From Flammulina velutipes (Eukaryota; Basidiomycota; Agaricomycetes; Agaricales; Physalacriaceae), in contig CM022372.1 in assembly GCA_011800155.1 (NCBI GenBank), positions 2,294,001-2,358,000 on the forward strand: 64,000 nt of DNA. The letters run 5' to 3'. Within the stretch, counting starts at the first letter, position 1. The number at the start of each line of letters is the position of its first letter. Below are positions 1-12,424 of the stretch, one piece after another. The notes below the pieces were generated by a model, which worked only from the letters and a program-made list of their open reading frames with translations, was not told where the DNA came from and ran no database searches. Both the position numbers and the translations under genes were made by a program.

Positions 1-539
1 TCTTCTTAACGCAGATATCGTGTGAATGAGAACATCCTCATCCCAGTCTTCTCGAATCACGTCCGATGCCTCGCAGGACTCGGATGGACTTTGTCATCGA
101 AAAGTCGCCAGACTAAGCCTAGAAAAGTGTAGTTAGCGCGGACTGTACTAAGCCTCTGATATCCGCAGTGGCGAAGCCTTCAGATATACAAGCCTATGCC
201 CTTGCCTTAGGCAAAGCGAAAAGGGCTGCGTCTTCCAATGAGCTGGTGAAGGCTCCCATTTTCAGGTGTTTAAACCAGGAGAGTAACATCCGCATTTGAG
301 GAACTTACAATCAACATAACAATTCCCAAGGTGGGTTAATCGGCGGTGATATCGTGTCCTACGTAGAAGCACTTGGCCAGAGAAAGCAATTGGATGACAC
401 CCTTTGGGCTGTTTGCCGCTCAAAAGTGATTCGTTGATTTGGGTGTTACAAAATGAGTTCCCCAGAACAAGGATGGCGACATGCTCGTACGGAAAGGCCA
501 AGAATTGACCCAGGAGAGAGTAGGCCTGAAATTGAGACC
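1..539. other. Upstream region without a recognised gene
   Basis: No open frame here resembles a known protein on either strand. The minus-strand frames of 89-102 codons are partly the antisense of the terpene synthase first exon. The stretch just before 588 presumably holds the terpene synthase promoter. Confidence 0.5.
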
Positions 540-546
540 TATAAAA
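540..546 (+). promoter_or_regulatory. TATA box of the sesquiterpene synthase gene
   Basis: TATAAAA lies 42-48 bases before the ATG at 588. This is close for a fungal gene, so the 5' leader would be very short if this box is used. Confidence 0.4.
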
Positions 547-587
547 CGCGATATCAGACACTGTGAGCACGTTATCAAAGACTCACA

Positions 588-1879
588 ATGCCCACGACTA
601 AGAATTCGAAATTCGCCACTAATACTATGCTCAATCTTCCCGACATTCTGAAAGATTGGCCTTGGGAGCGCCAGATCAACCCCCATCACGAAATCGTCGC
701 TTCCGAGGCAACGGCCTGGCTACAAAGTTTCAAGGCATTCAGTCCGAAAGCGCAGGATGCGTTCGACCGATGCAACTTCAGTTAGTTTACGCATCTTCAT
801 TGACTGTTTTACATTATTGACGCCACTGAATTGAAGACCTCATTGCTTCTTTGGCCTATCCGAAGTTCGGAGCAGGTAAGTCTTCAATGCATACGTGATA
901 TGCTTGTGCACTTACCTCGAGGTAGATGCGCTACGAGTGGCGTGCGACCTGATGAATCTGTACTTCGTCATCGATGAGCATACAGATGTCGACGACGGGA
1001 AGGTCACGGAGAAGAAGATTAACATCGTGAAGGATGCTCTTCGCAACCCCTCTATTCCTCGCCCCGAAGGCGAGTGGATTGGAGGGGAGATAACCCGCCA
1101 GTTTGTTACCTGACTTTGTCCTAGTCACTCCCAATTGACTGGTTTCTGCATAGATTTTGGGCCAACACATTGAAAGTCGCCAGTCCAGCATCCAAACGCT
1201 ATTTCAGTAGGACGTTCAATGCTTACCTTGACGCCGTTATCGAAGAGGCCCGTGACCGTGATGACGATCGTGTGCGAAGCATCGAAGCGTACTTCGAAAA
1301 TCGTCGCAACAACGTTGGCGTCCAGCCTTGCTGGGGGATTCTTCTCCTCCCTATGGATATCCCAGAGGAGGCTCTCGCTCGACCTGAAATCAAGAAGCTA
1401 GAGATGCACGCAGTCGACATGATCGCAATTGACAACGACCTGCTCTCATACAACGTCGAGTGAGTACAAACACCCGGCGTCTCTTGCACGAAATTGACCT
1501 TTACAAGACAAGCGAAGGGCTCGGCGGCTCAGAACTTGGTGACCGTTGTCATGAACGAGCATCAGTGCGACGTGCACGCAGCAATGGCTTGGATGGTAGA
1601 CCTCCACGCAATGCTTGCCCAGGATTGGCTGGAGACATACAGCAAGATGGCGCCGGGTCTAGATGAACAACTGATGTTGTATGTCGACGGTATAGGCAAC
1701 TGGGTCCGAGCGATCAACCAGTATTCCTTCGAGGTAAGAATTTTCGACCAAGTTCATGTTCGTTGACTTACGAGCTTTAGAGCGAGAGATACTTTGGAAG
1801 GCACGGGTTGGAGGTTCAGAAACAGAGAATGGTTGAGATGCTAGCGCCTAGGTCGAAGCCACACCTGGTGCAACTGTAA
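588..1879 (+). CDS. Sesquiterpene synthase (terpene cyclase class I)
   Basis: It should cyclise farnesyl diphosphate to a sesquiterpene hydrocarbon in the cytosol; the product cannot be told from sequence. Six exons join in frame: 588-780, 837-875, 926-1100, 1154-1459, 1508-1733 and 1781-1879 (1038 nt, 345 aa), the usual length for basidiomycete enzymes. The N-terminal [15 protein letters not shown] block is typical of the family. The first metal-binding motif is DEHTD at residues 94-98, following NLYFVI. The second (NSE triad) is NDLLSYNVE at 230-238, split by intron 4. The C-terminal RY pair is at 316-317 (SERYFGRHG). All catalytic motifs are intact. It resembles the aspartate-rich protoilludene/cadinene-type synthases of mushrooms, but I do not assign a clade. 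The convergent neighbour is a P450, the usual tailoring partner. Certain of family, not of product. Confidence 0.93.
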
Positions 1880-2556
1880 ACGCGGCTCCATAGGGCCATA
1901 GTAGTAAAGAAATAAGTACAGACTTGTACGGTGTATTTTCAAATCGGGAACAAGATGATCCTTTCGCAGTGTTTTGGTTCCGAGTATGATGCGTCGAAGA
2001 GAGCCAAGATTATAGAGGAAGTGGTGGTCCGTTGTCAAACGTGACAGATTATCTTTGAGCGACGAGCGTCGCTGTCGCGATGAAGAGTTGTGAATGATGG
2101 TCGCGTGTAGCTTTACGCCTCTCGACATTGCGGTCAAGGCGTCCATAGATTTACAAATACATCAATGTACCAACATCTCGCGCTCATGCTGGGTATCAGA
2201 CGTCATGTCTTAAGAGTTGAACGCCGAAATTGTGCATTGTCCTAGATTGTGGCGGTAGATTACACTGGGAGGTGTAGACCATTCTGGCATGTGTTCAGCA
2301 CTAGTAAAGAGATATAGACAATTGATGGCACATACATCGTAAGTAGAAAGCGAAATATCCGCGCCTGTATGGTCGTTGTCACGAACAGAGGACATGTTTG
2401 CACGTGACTTGATCCCCTTGAATACAAATTGAAATTGAAATCCTTCACTCAGGCTCTACTTCGCATTTCACTATCATTGTCAACGTTTCTCGTCATAGAG
2501 TTCATTACAGATACAAGTACAGTAGACTAAACTTCTTCGAACAACCAACATTCAAC
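1880..2556. other. Convergent intergenic region, terpene synthase / P450
   Basis: This holds the 3' ends of two genes transcribed towards each other. Only short spurious frames were seen and no separate gene is supported. Confidence 0.5.
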
Positions 2557-4862
2557 TTACACAGCCTTGACCTTCAACAAAATGGTGTTTCCTTCCTCAT
2601 ATTTACCTTCCAACGCAGGGAAGATACTAACTTGCGCTGGAGCGTACTTCACCTCTTGGTCGGGCTCATAAGAGAACTTGCGAACCATGAGCACGGTGAG
2701 AACTTGCAATTGCATCAATCTACAAACAGTGTGAGTGCATGCGTAAAATCAGACTTGTAACACTTGCGCGAAGCGCCATCTACGAAGAATGTCAATGCCG
2801 GGTCGAATATAGGGGTTTAAGTGTAACAAACTCACCCAATACAGGCTCTGTTCCCGGCGCTAAACGCAAGACTAAGAATTACGAGGGTTGGCACCATGCC
2901 CATGACAATACTGTCACCGAAAAACTCACAGGTTCGCATAAACTCCGACATTAGTACTGCTGCTGCGCCCAACCCTCTCACCCAGGAATCTGTCTGGGTT
3001 CCAACTGTCCGCGTCTTCGCCCCAGATGCTCTTAAGCCTGCCGACATATAATTCGCAGTGAATAATTCAGAAGTGAACAGATGCTTACCGTTGATAGACC
3101 CAGATGGATGTGTAAACTACCTGTCCTTTCTTGACAGGAAGCTCCGTGGTAGTCGTCCCGTCCGCCAAGGCCAGTGGCTGAGAAAGAGGCAAGATATCAT
3201 CCTGGGCTGCTTCACGAATAAGAGAGTGCACGATGGGATGGAAGCGTAGCGTTTCCTGGGAAAGGAATGAGGTAGTACCGTGTGAGGATCTTCTTAGGAT
3301 GGCTTAGGTGACTGACCTTTATACACGCATTGAGGAATGGCAGAGAGTCATAATCTGTGTTCGTCAACGGCTCGCCGTTCTTTCGCTCTAACATTTCGTG
3401 GATCTCAGCGCGGAGACGGGCCTGGACAATTGGGTTGGACGCGAGCTCGTAAAGAAGGCTGCCAAAGGTGTTGGAAATAGTGTCTTGCCCAGCGGCAATG
3501 AACGTTCTATCCAGTCAAATGATGTCAGTCAATTATGTTAGGATATACCGCCAGGACGTACGCCATTTGGGCCATCATGGCATCGTGGCTCATACCTTTC
3601 TTCTTATGATCTGATAAACGGCTCGAAGCTAGTATAGAACACGTTAAAACCATTTTGGTAGCGGTAGCAGATAAAGCCCACCTAAGATCCCAACAATGTC
3701 CTTCTCTCCGAGTCTTTCTGTGTCGTTCACGGCTTTTTGGATGATATCCCTGGATGTCCGCGCAGCTAGTCCCCGGAAGGTCTTCAACGTCGAATATGCT
3801 CGAGATGCAACGACCGAGTCGAAGGGATCAAGGGACCATCCAGGCAAGAGACGCAACAATGATGTATAAGCAATTTCAGCTGGCGATGGGTTCATGAAGG
3901 CATCCGCTCTTTTAGAGGAATGAGAAAACTATTGTATCACGAAAGGGTAGAACTCACGTAATTTTCTTCAAGCTCTGCGCCAACTCGTCTTCATGTCCCT
4001 CTAAGGCACCGAATACATGTCTGAACGACGCTGCTTTGCGGTCGGAAAATATGAGGGAGAAGAAGCAAAGAAGGTACTTACAGAGTCCCAGCACATCAAG
4101 AGCGACTTTGGTTGTCCAACTAAGGATGTCAACGACGGCGGACTCGCCGGCAAGGTGGGCGTCAAGTTTCTCTGTAAGCTGGGGAAGGCAATCAATACTC
4201 TCTAGTGCATGTGCTACTGACATAGACAACGTACCTTCTGACCCTCCGACTGGAATAAACCAACAAAGTTCCTCAGCTGTTCCATAGAGAACGCAGGATT
4301 CAAAACACGTCTCTGTCGGCGATGTTCTTCCCCTATGGCGTGGCAGTCAAAGTTTTAGTGGTCGTGAAAGCCGAGATATATCTCACCATCTACGGTGGCG
4401 ATCCCCGGCCCGAACAAAGAGTTCATGAAGTGGTGCATATCACCCGTCTTGGGGAAGCGGTAGCCTGACGTGTGAAAAATGTACTGAAGGGCTTTGGGAT
4501 CCGCAACGAGGAGGTTGCTTTGCTTCGTTGCCCTCAAATTCAGAGAAACGTGCGAAGGCAGAGACTCGTACTTACTCCAAAGCATCCAGCGAGACGAACG
4601 ACGAGGCCGTATTGCTTGGTCCATTTCAATTCATTCTCGCCTGCTATGAGCTGAGTACGGATGTCCATTTCGTGACCTGAAGTGTGCGTGGTTAGTGTGG
4701 TGTATATAATGTGAATTGGTTGATCTACTAACCAGTAAGCCAAGAAGGACTAGGTGGCCCACGAGCCACTGGGATTCCTCGATTCCTACGTCGAGCGCGT
4801 AGTAGGAGGAGCGAAATCGTAACAATGACCAAGCTAGAGAAGAATAGTTTGAGAGTAGACAT
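2557..4862 (-). CDS. Cytochrome P450 monooxygenase (microsomal)
   Basis: It is probably a terpene hydroxylase, given its convergent sesquiterpene synthase neighbour; the substrate is unknown. Fourteen exons join in frame: 4862-4733, 4676-4576, 4522-4387, 4332-4235, 4178-4082, 4033-3958, 3908-3682, 3628-3562, 3506-3317, 3255-3089, 3037-2930, 2871-2836, 2779-2768 and 2719-2557 (1608 nt, 535 aa), a normal P450 length. Residues 1-20 form an N-terminal membrane anchor, followed by a basic RARRRNRG stretch and a proline-rich hinge. EEHRRQRR is the C-helix region. The I-helix oxygen-activation motif is AGQDT at 316-320. The K-helix ETLR is at 375-378. The haem loop is FSAGNRACIG with ligand Cys476. 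Exon 13 is only 12 nt and its downstream intron appears to use a GC donor (GCAAGT), which restores the conserved WRFAL block. Exon 3 needs a GAAG acceptor. Nothing suggests inactivation. Confidence 0.92.
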
Positions 4863-6280
4863 CATTTCGAGGGAACTGATGAGGTAGTACCCACACCTTT
4901 ATCCGTTTCAGAAGGAGCCGCGGTCTGATAGAAATAATGGTTTTGCGAGACCGTAAGACGGTCCTGACAACGTTATACCAAGGCGGATGGCATACAAAGA
5001 TGGAAAGAAGACTGTCAAGATGAATCAGCAAGAACTCTTATGGGAAAGAAGTGTCTAAGAAACTCTGATACGTACACACTGTCTTTCGAGCCCTAATAAA
5101 TCTTTCGAGGCAATGCGTGGAATGTAGCGCAATCTGATACGTGCGAACTTTAGAGTGTATGAGCTAGATGACAAGAGAAGCACTGGTTACTGACGGAAAC
5201 TGGCCGTCATCGCAAAGTTATTGGGTTGCCAATGTGAGTAACCTTCCAGGGAGACCGTTCCGTGAGGAAACGGTAAGTAGTCACAAAGAGGCCATCGTTG
5301 TAAGTAAATTGTTGGGGTGAACCCTCCGTACTGTTGCATAGGGTAGAGCATCGAAGTTCTTCGTACTGCAATGAGAACTTGAAAGATGCGGCAGCCGAGA
5401 AAGCCCATGATGGCGGCTAGTGTATTAAGGACTTGACCGTAGTTCAATCACCTTGAGGCTGGATCCTACTCAACGACAGACATCGTCAGGGTAGTAGTAT
5501 ATGAAATGGTTAGAATGGAAATCGTACCAGATAAGTGATCGAGTATTCCAGTAACTGATATGCCGAGGGAGAGCGTCCAATGAATAATCGTGAATATACC
5601 CAAGGCTTGGGAAAGACTTGGTTGCTGATGGACCTTGTTACCTTGTTAGTGACAATCGGTTCCTTGGAGGACTTGCGGAAAAGCACTACCTGGGCAGCTT
5701 TTGAGGAAAGCGGACTTATCGGTAGTGCCATTGAGGTCGCGGACATCGATACACAAACCTTGAACGGTAAACTCGAACATCGAAAGTTTACTTTTGGATC
5801 ACTTGCATTCCAGCTGGCAGAGTTAGTATGCGTCAATTAGAATGGGCAAAAATAGCGACAAAGTGAAACTTGCATTGTTCGTCTTCCTGTGCGGTGCAAG
5901 TAAAGAGCGGACCTGCATCGTCCTCATTCCGTTGTCTTCTTCCTAAGCCTCTCCGTGCGCTCCGGTCCTTGATCGAGTAGTCGCGTTCCCTGGGTGTATG
6001 TATTGTCGTCATGGCCGTCCTTTCTTCAGAGATGACACCCTATACTACCGGATTCCGGAAGGGCGTTCAGTCCAAGTGCTCTTGATATTCAACTGTAACA
6101 TCTCCTCGTTCCGCCGCCCGTAATAGCTTCGTCGAGTAACAAGACAAAGCGCCAGGAATGGCATAAAACGAACCTCCGAGGTAGCCATTCCCGACAGCGC
6201 TAAGCGAAGTGTCACGCAGTGAAGATGCTCGAAGATATCGGATAACACGTTACACCGAAAAAGTCGTAGTATACATGGAC
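4863..6280. other. Intergenic region without a recognised gene
   Basis: This lies upstream of the P450 and downstream of RPF2. Frames at 5187-5447 (-), 5510-5836 (-) and 5580-5840 (+) show no known domain, and the first opens with TTG. The P450 promoter should lie just above 4862. Confidence 0.45.
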
Positions 6281-7399
6281 TTACTCCGGCGCCACTGTTT
6301 TCGCGCGTTTACTTGCACGGTCCTCGCCATCTTTGAGACCCTTCATCTTGCGCGTCTGCAGCTTATCAAGGTTCTGAGTGCCAACATGGACACGTCCACG
6401 GAGATCTCCCATCTCGTCGACCTCCAAGTTTTTACGCTTCTTGCCGAGGCCGGACTCGATATCGTGTTTCTTGACCTTGGGTCGTCGGAGCGCCTGCTTG
6501 AGCAACTCTGGGTCGGGATCCTCATGTCTTCGGAGGACGAGATCGAGTGACGGGCCCATAGACGTGAGCTCGACGCGGGGAATTTTGGTACCAGATGCGA
6601 GGAGACGGCTGGTGTAGGCACGGATGTGGACTTTTGGGAGGGTTTCGGAGGTGGTAGTGGTGGTGGTGTTGAGGGTAGCGGGGGTGGGAGCGCAGGAAAC
6701 ACTGATGACATGTTCTAGGCCAGATAGACATATTTCGTCGACTTGTTCGCCGTTGAAAAATGAGAGTAGCATGGATTTGAGCTGGATGAAGCGGGGGTGA
6801 GTTGTAAAGAGTTCAGATGCAAAATGCATCATTGGTTTATGTCCTGGAGTAGATTTGGGAGTCTAGTGGTGAGATGAATAAATGGTAGGGTGAACCAATT
6901 GATGTTGACATACTTTCAAGTCCGCCATTGAAACACATCCTTCAACGCCGACCTCGAGCATGTCGAGCACTCGGTTGTCGTACATACGCACAAAGGTAAG
7001 GCTGTTTGGTCTTTTCTTCGTTGTCTGGCCTATTAGGAATAGGGATGCATCGTTTTTCGAAGACCAAAATTCGAGAGAGGCGGTTGATGTCGATGCGCCA
7101 TCAAACGGCCGGATGTCGTTCTTTTTGCTGAAGGAGATAGCAGAGGGGCGCTTCAAGGCCATCTAGATGAAGATTAGTACGATCCTGTACGGTCATCGGC
7201 GTACGCACCAGGTCTTTCATGACAGTATTTAGCACTTCGCCGGTGTGCGTTCCTTTGACGAATATTGCGGTACGTTCGTCCTCGACTTCTTTGGGTTCGC
7301 GCGCGTCCATGACACGCTTTGAACGCGCATTTTTGGGTTTTCTGCAGACGATGAGCAGAGCATTCAACAAGCAATAAACACTGACACTGTTCGTAGCAT
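6281..7399 (-). CDS. RPF2: Ribosome production factor 2, Brix-domain protein
   Basis: Rpf2 with Rrs1 recruits the 5S ribonucleoprotein (5S rRNA, uL18, uL5) into pre-60S particles in the nucleolus. Four exons join in frame: 7399-7386, 7341-7209, 7162-6914 and 6862-6281 (978 nt, 325 aa), the usual size. The 14-nt first exon gives MLRTV, which fuses to KPKNARSKR to recreate the conserved MxRTVKPKNAR start. The Brix domain runs from about residue 30 to 235 (KRPSAISFSKKNDIRPF, SLEFWSSKNDASLFLIG, PRVELTSMGPSLDL). The tail is basic (RKMKGLKDGEDRASKRAK), as expected for an RNA-bound nucleolar protein. The stop codon overlaps a donor-like GAGTAAGT; I take the stop as real because family members end here. 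It is divergent from FZO1. Confidence 0.94.
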
Positions 7400-7570
7400 G
7401 ATGAAGAGAAAATACTTGTGACTGTCACGCCGATGAATTATGACAATTTTATGTCAGCACTTTTGGACCGCAACCACCATCTACTAAATATCGACTATTG
7501 CGGTTTATTCGTTGCCGCTACGCTGGACGACGTTCTATCGCATTAATACACTCTAATACAACGACTAGCT
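7400..7570. promoter_or_regulatory. Shared divergent promoter, RPF2 / FZO1
   Basis: Only 171 bases separate the two ATG codons, which face away from each other. No clear TATA box is seen, as is common for housekeeping genes. Shared control is inferred from geometry alone. Confidence 0.5.
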
Positions 7571-10191
7571 ATGGCGCAGACGTACATGCCCAAGCAAATG
7601 CCGTCGTCGCCAATGCAAGAAACAACGTCGAGCATCTTTTCCGGGGAGAAGCACTTGAAGGTTGAGGATGTCCAGGAAGCATATATCGAGCAGAAGGACA
7701 GGTGAGATGTCGTCGGTATCATTCGCGCACAGTCTGCTCACCTTTGAACGCGGCCAGGCTTGTCAAAGCTATAGACGACACGAAATCCATCCTTTCCAGC
7801 GTCCGGAAGTTCAACAAGGACGAGTGGGTTGTGCGGTATCCACAGTTGCGCGAGAACGACGCGACGCCCCCGGTATCCACCCGCAGAGGAATGCGCCGCT
7901 CACTGTCTTTTGCGGACGACCCGACGACGGAAACTGACGTCGTGGTCTCGACCGAGCGACAGGGTCTTACGCGGTCCATCACGCTCGCCTCGATATCAGA
8001 CGTCGCTGAAGAGACCGACGAGAAGGTCGACGACGACGGCGAGCGTCTGCTGCCCCAGTCTGACTTCCAGGTACTCCGTCTCGACCTCAAGCTCGGCGCA
8101 TCAGGCTCTTCTGCCTCTGCGGCGTCCCTCGTATCCCAGCTCGAAAAGTCATCTATCGCCAACCTGCTCGACGAACGCATTAGTGCATCCCTCAAGCACA
8201 TCGACAAGCTCCGTGCACGCGTCGAGGACACTTCGTCCAAGGTGCTTGTCACCGGTGACCTGAACGCAGGCAAATCGACCTTTGTCAACGCCCTTCTCCG
8301 TCGCGAGGTAATGCCCGTTGACCAGCAGCCCTGCACCACTGCGTTTTGCGAGGTCCACGATGCAGCCGAGAACGGTGGCGTCGAGGAGGTCCACATCATG
8401 GAGAGTGGTGTTCCATACGACATCAACGACGAGTCTACCTTCACCAGATCCAAGTTGCAGGAGCTCGAGGAGATTGTCGGAGAGAATGAGAGCAGTGACA
8501 AGATGCTCAAACTTTATCTTGCCGACTCTCGGGCCCCTTCGGAATCTCTCCTCAACAACGGCGTTGTCGACATATCCCTCATCGATGCTCCCGGTTTGAA
8601 CCGCGACAGTATAAAGACCACCGCTCTCTTCGCACGCCAGGAGGAGATCGATGTCGTCGTCTTCGTCGTCTCCGCCGAAAACCACTTCACTCTGTCCGCC
8701 AAGGAGTTCCTCTGGAATGCCAGCAACGAAAAGGCCTACATCTTTATCGTCGTCAACAAATACGACCAGATCAAGAACAAAGACAAGTGCCGACGCCTCG
8801 TCCTCGACCAGATCAAGCAGCTCAGTCCCCGCACCTACGATGATGCTGAAGATCTCGTTCATTTCGTCGACTCGGCCTCTGCCCTCCAGCCATTCACAGC
8901 CAACCCTTCCTTTGACGACTTGGAATCGTCGCTCCGCTCCTTTGTTCTCGTCAAGCGGTCAAAGTCCAAGCTTCACCCCGCCTCTACATACCTTGTCAAC
9001 ATCCTCTCCGACGTTGATCTCTTGGCTGGTGCCAACGCTCTTGTAGCCGATGCAGAGATCGCACATGCCAAAGAGGAGTTGGATCGCAGCAAGCCCGTTC
9101 TGGAGAAGATGCAGAGTGGCAGGGAATCTTTGGAGGAGAGTTTGGAAACTGTCGAAGAGACAGGCGCAAATACCGCAGCTTCCCGCTCTCGCACCCTCTT
9201 GACCGATGCCTTGGAACGCGTCGGGCAAGGCAAGCTCGCTGTTGATGGAATCACTATGCCTTCATATCCAGGCTTACTCGGCATCTGGGACTACGCCCGC
9301 GATGTCAGGAGGGCTTTGCTATCTAGTCTCGATTCCGCTGTTCGATTGGCTGAGGATGAGGCTCGTGTTGTAACCAGCAACTCCGTGAACAAGGTCAAGG
9401 AGTTGGCTGATGAGCATCTTCCCCAGGGCGTCGAGAGGAACAAGCGAGTCTTCATGCCAGAGGCTATGTTCAGCACTGTCCGCCGAAGTGGTAAAGGCAA
9501 CAAGAGCAGGCGATCGTCGGTGCATGGTGCGGGAGCTGTTGTCGCAGGCGGAGTTCACGGTTTGGGTATAGGTCTTTCCCAGCGCCCGGATATGCTCGAG
9601 ACGACTTTCCTCGATCTCTTTGACATCCACCATCAAATGTGGTTGCACATGGGTGATGGGAAACTGGACGACGAATCTTCGACTCCAACTGCCCTTGGTC
9701 TTGTCAGCGTCGGTGTCGGCGCCTTGACCATGGTCGGTGGACAGGCTGTCGGTGTTCGTGGTTTAATCGAGGGCGTGATCCGTGTCACCGATCTGCTAGG
9801 CAACGATACTGCGAAGAAATGGGCGGCACCTGTTCTAGGTGCGGTGACCATTGGACTTACCGCCTACCTCGTTTTGGAGCTTCCGAACTCAATCCCGAAG
9901 ACTGTGGGGCGACGTGTGAAAGCGTCTGTTGTCCGGTCGGACGGGGAGGAGGAGGATACGTTTATTGATATCCACGTTGGACGAATCAGCCGGGAGACGA
10001 GGAAGGTTTTGCGGTTGGCTTCTTGGGATCTGAGGGGGCGGTTTACGGCTGCGATGGAGGAGCGTGGGAAGGAGGTCAAGGCTGCTGAGGAGATGGAGAA
10101 GCGTGCTGTCCGCGCGAAGGAATGGTTCACGGACGTGTCGGAGAAAACTGCTGAGGTTCGCCTTGGCGCTGGTTTGGGAGGAGAGCTATAA
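7571..10191 (+). CDS. FZO1: Mitofusin, dynamin-like GTPase of the mitochondrial outer membrane
   Basis: Fzo1 tethers and fuses mitochondrial outer membranes using GTP. Two exons, 7571-7701 and 7758-10191, join in frame (2565 nt, 854 aa); yeast Fzo1 has 855. I chose the ATG at 7571 because its exon splices cleanly (AG/GTGAG) into LVKAIDDTKS. GTPase motifs are intact: P-loop GDLNAGKST near residue 209, DAPG near 319 and NKYD near 376. Helical regions follow. Paired hydrophobic segments near 690-750 (ALGLVSVGVGALTMVGG and PVLGAVTIGLTAYLVLEL) should form the U-shaped membrane anchor. The C-terminal heptad region (TRKVLRLASWDLRG to the end) resembles HR2. A low-complexity basic insert (GKGNKSRRSS) lies before the membrane segments. 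Confidence 0.96.
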
Positions 10192-11364
10192 ACATCTGTG
10201 CTCTCCTGAGATTCGTATTCTGATTTATATTTTCTGTATGTCCTTTTTATTCTTTCATGCCTGTAGGAATCTAAAGCTTACGATTGTCAAGGATTCGTCG
10301 TATACATACGCTCGTTAATTGTCCTGGTTTTGTACAGATGGATCTGGTTTATGATTTTTCTATTCGTGTTTATTCTTCTTACATAGTGACCCCGCTCGCT
10401 CTTTATGAAGCTGATGATGTAGTATAAGATGCATATGTTGATTTACCCTCAGTTGAGGACTAGATATTGCTGTGTGGCGTATCTCATTCGGGGCTGCTCC
10501 AGAAGGATGTGCGTCATTGCTTTTCTCTGCCAACTGGAGTAGGTACTGGTCGCTCATCTCCCTGCCTCTTCTTCTCGACTCCCACTGATAGCACACATAT
10601 ACTTGGCGTCGTACATCATCGAATTTGGGCGCCGCAAATGATGGTAAGATGGTAAGACGTGACTTGTCTCTTATGTACCATCACTTCCATCGTTCGACAC
10701 ACTCATTGTCACTCAAACGGAGATTATACATATAGGAAACGAACTGTTGCCAAAGCAGAGGTGTGCAATGTCTATATGTACGGCATGAAACCCGCTAATT
10801 CAGATTCAGCTCTACATTTTATGCCTTGATGGTTTATAAATGTGGCTCCGGCGTCGTATGACCCACGCTAAAGATCAGAACACATTCCGCCTGCCATACA
10901 TTGGGCCGAACCCACACGACGTAACGTTCACACACCAAGTTCGTCCCCACGCCAACGCCAAATGCAAATATCCAGTATCGCCACCGAGATTGCGCTGTTC
11001 GAATTAATCAGTTTTCAACAGGGCTCGGAACAAGGACAGAGCTTTGTCCCTACGTCGTGCTCCCGACAAGGTTCCATGTTGAGGAAGGGCATCGAGGTAA
11101 ATCACAGTCGGCGGAGAGGCACTCAGTTACCTGGTTTTCCACTTGAAGTACACCCAACCCATGCTCATGCGGTACTCACTGATATGTATTCAGCCATTAA
11201 AACGCCTCAAACACAGCATCTGACCTCTTGCCAGTGTTGTAATAGCCCCACTTTGCGCTGTTTGTTTGTTTCAACCTCTGAACCGTGTCACAGTTACTTA
11301 AATACTACAAGATCACCTTTCTTGTCTCTATCTCAAGCCTGAAGCTGGTCTTTTGTCTTCCTCG
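10192..11364. other. Intergenic region without a recognised gene
   Basis: This contains the FZO1 3' region and the upstream region of the small gene at 11365. Frames at 10467-10655 and 10962-11342 have no recognisable domain or convincing splice context. Confidence 0.5.
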
Positions 11365-12424
11365 ATGTTTTCCTCCACCCGATTCAACACATTTTCCGCA
11401 CTGGGGGCCCTTGTCACTGCTCTCTTCATCGATGGAGCCGTTCTCAGTAACGCACAGTGCGTTAGCCTTCAAGGAATTCTTCAAAACATTACTCACAAAC
11501 ATTGAACAGCCCAATGAACTCAGAGGGCCCGTCAAATGCAGTGGCTGGACAAAGCTCAATAAAGCTTGACGAACGGATGTATGACATCGAACCTACCAAA
11601 TATTGCAGGAGAGACGCTGGTTTCGACACTCGCAAAATTATCGGAGGCTTCGAGGGCAAGCCTGCCGTCGTGAAACAGCCCAAACCCACTGGCGGGTTGA
11701 CTGACGAGCTGATATTGAAGGAAATTGACTTTCTCAATCGAGTAAGTGTGTTGAGATGAATTGAGATTGTCATTAACGGGACGAGGTTTTCAGTTCAGCT
11801 TGCTCTTACTTGAGAACGAGAAAGGCGAGGAGAAAGACGACGATGGCAGCTATCCTATTGTCTCGAGGGATGTCCGGGAAGGGTATCCCCAGGAGGATTC
11901 ACCACCGATGAAATATTTCCATGAATGGTATCTTGCCGACCCCACAATGGATGCACAAGATGCCTTGGAAAGGTTCTGGGCAAGCCAAAAGAATGCGCTG
12001 AGCACCATCGCTGCAGAGCACAACCTCTTGTTAGTGTCTTCTTCTCCTTACACACGATGCGGCCAACAATTTACATAGGCATTTTAACATCAACCTCTTG
12101 AGCGCATTCACGACTAAAGATTTCAGTACCGTCGTCCCTAACAGTTGGGTGGCTAACCGCTCAGGATTCCTTGGTGTAAAGGATGCTGACGGCTCTAGTG
12201 AATTGGACCGACCCGATCCACAGTCCGATGGAAGCGATTCTGATGAAGGCTACACAAGTGAACCGGGCGATTCTGAGGATGAAAACATGGGTGCCAACGA
12301 CGCTATTCAGAACTACATTGATCATCTAGGAAATTTGGAGGAGGTATCTAGACTACCGCGTACACTTCGTGTGGAAGCGCTCAGGGAGCTGCTCACTAAG
12401 ATTGGGAAAGAGCTACATCACTAG
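11365..12424 (+). CDS. Hypothetical protein, putative secreted, acidic C-terminal part
   Basis: I do not recognise the family. Four exons join in frame: 11365-11456, 11510-11741, 11794-12029 and 12079-12424 (906 nt, 301 aa). The first exon ends with a GTGCGT donor; an alternative donor ten bases earlier gives an early stop. Residues 1-30 (MFSSTRFNTF, then ALGALVTALFIDGAVLSNA) look like a signal peptide with a cleavage site after SNA. The mature part is hydrophilic. An acidic stretch near residues 215-250 (SDGSDSDEGYTSEPGDSEDE) is probably disordered. The end (LRVEALRELLTKIGKELHH) could form an amphipathic helix. No catalytic motif or cysteine pattern was found. Confidence 0.65.

Noticed and set aside
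5187..5447. Minus-strand frame considered as the P450 N-terminus
   Set aside because: It opens with TTG and lacks a clean join. The ATG at 4862 gives a proper membrane anchor, basic stretch and proline hinge, and an overall length of 535 aa in frame.
6045..6248. Possible extra 3' exon of RPF2 after a GAGTAAGT donor-like site
   Set aside because: The TAA within that site ends the protein at the usual family length and the downstream frame has no similarity.
7719..8862. Long minus-strand frames opposite FZO1
   Set aside because: Antisense shadows of a GC-rich coding exon with strong codon bias.
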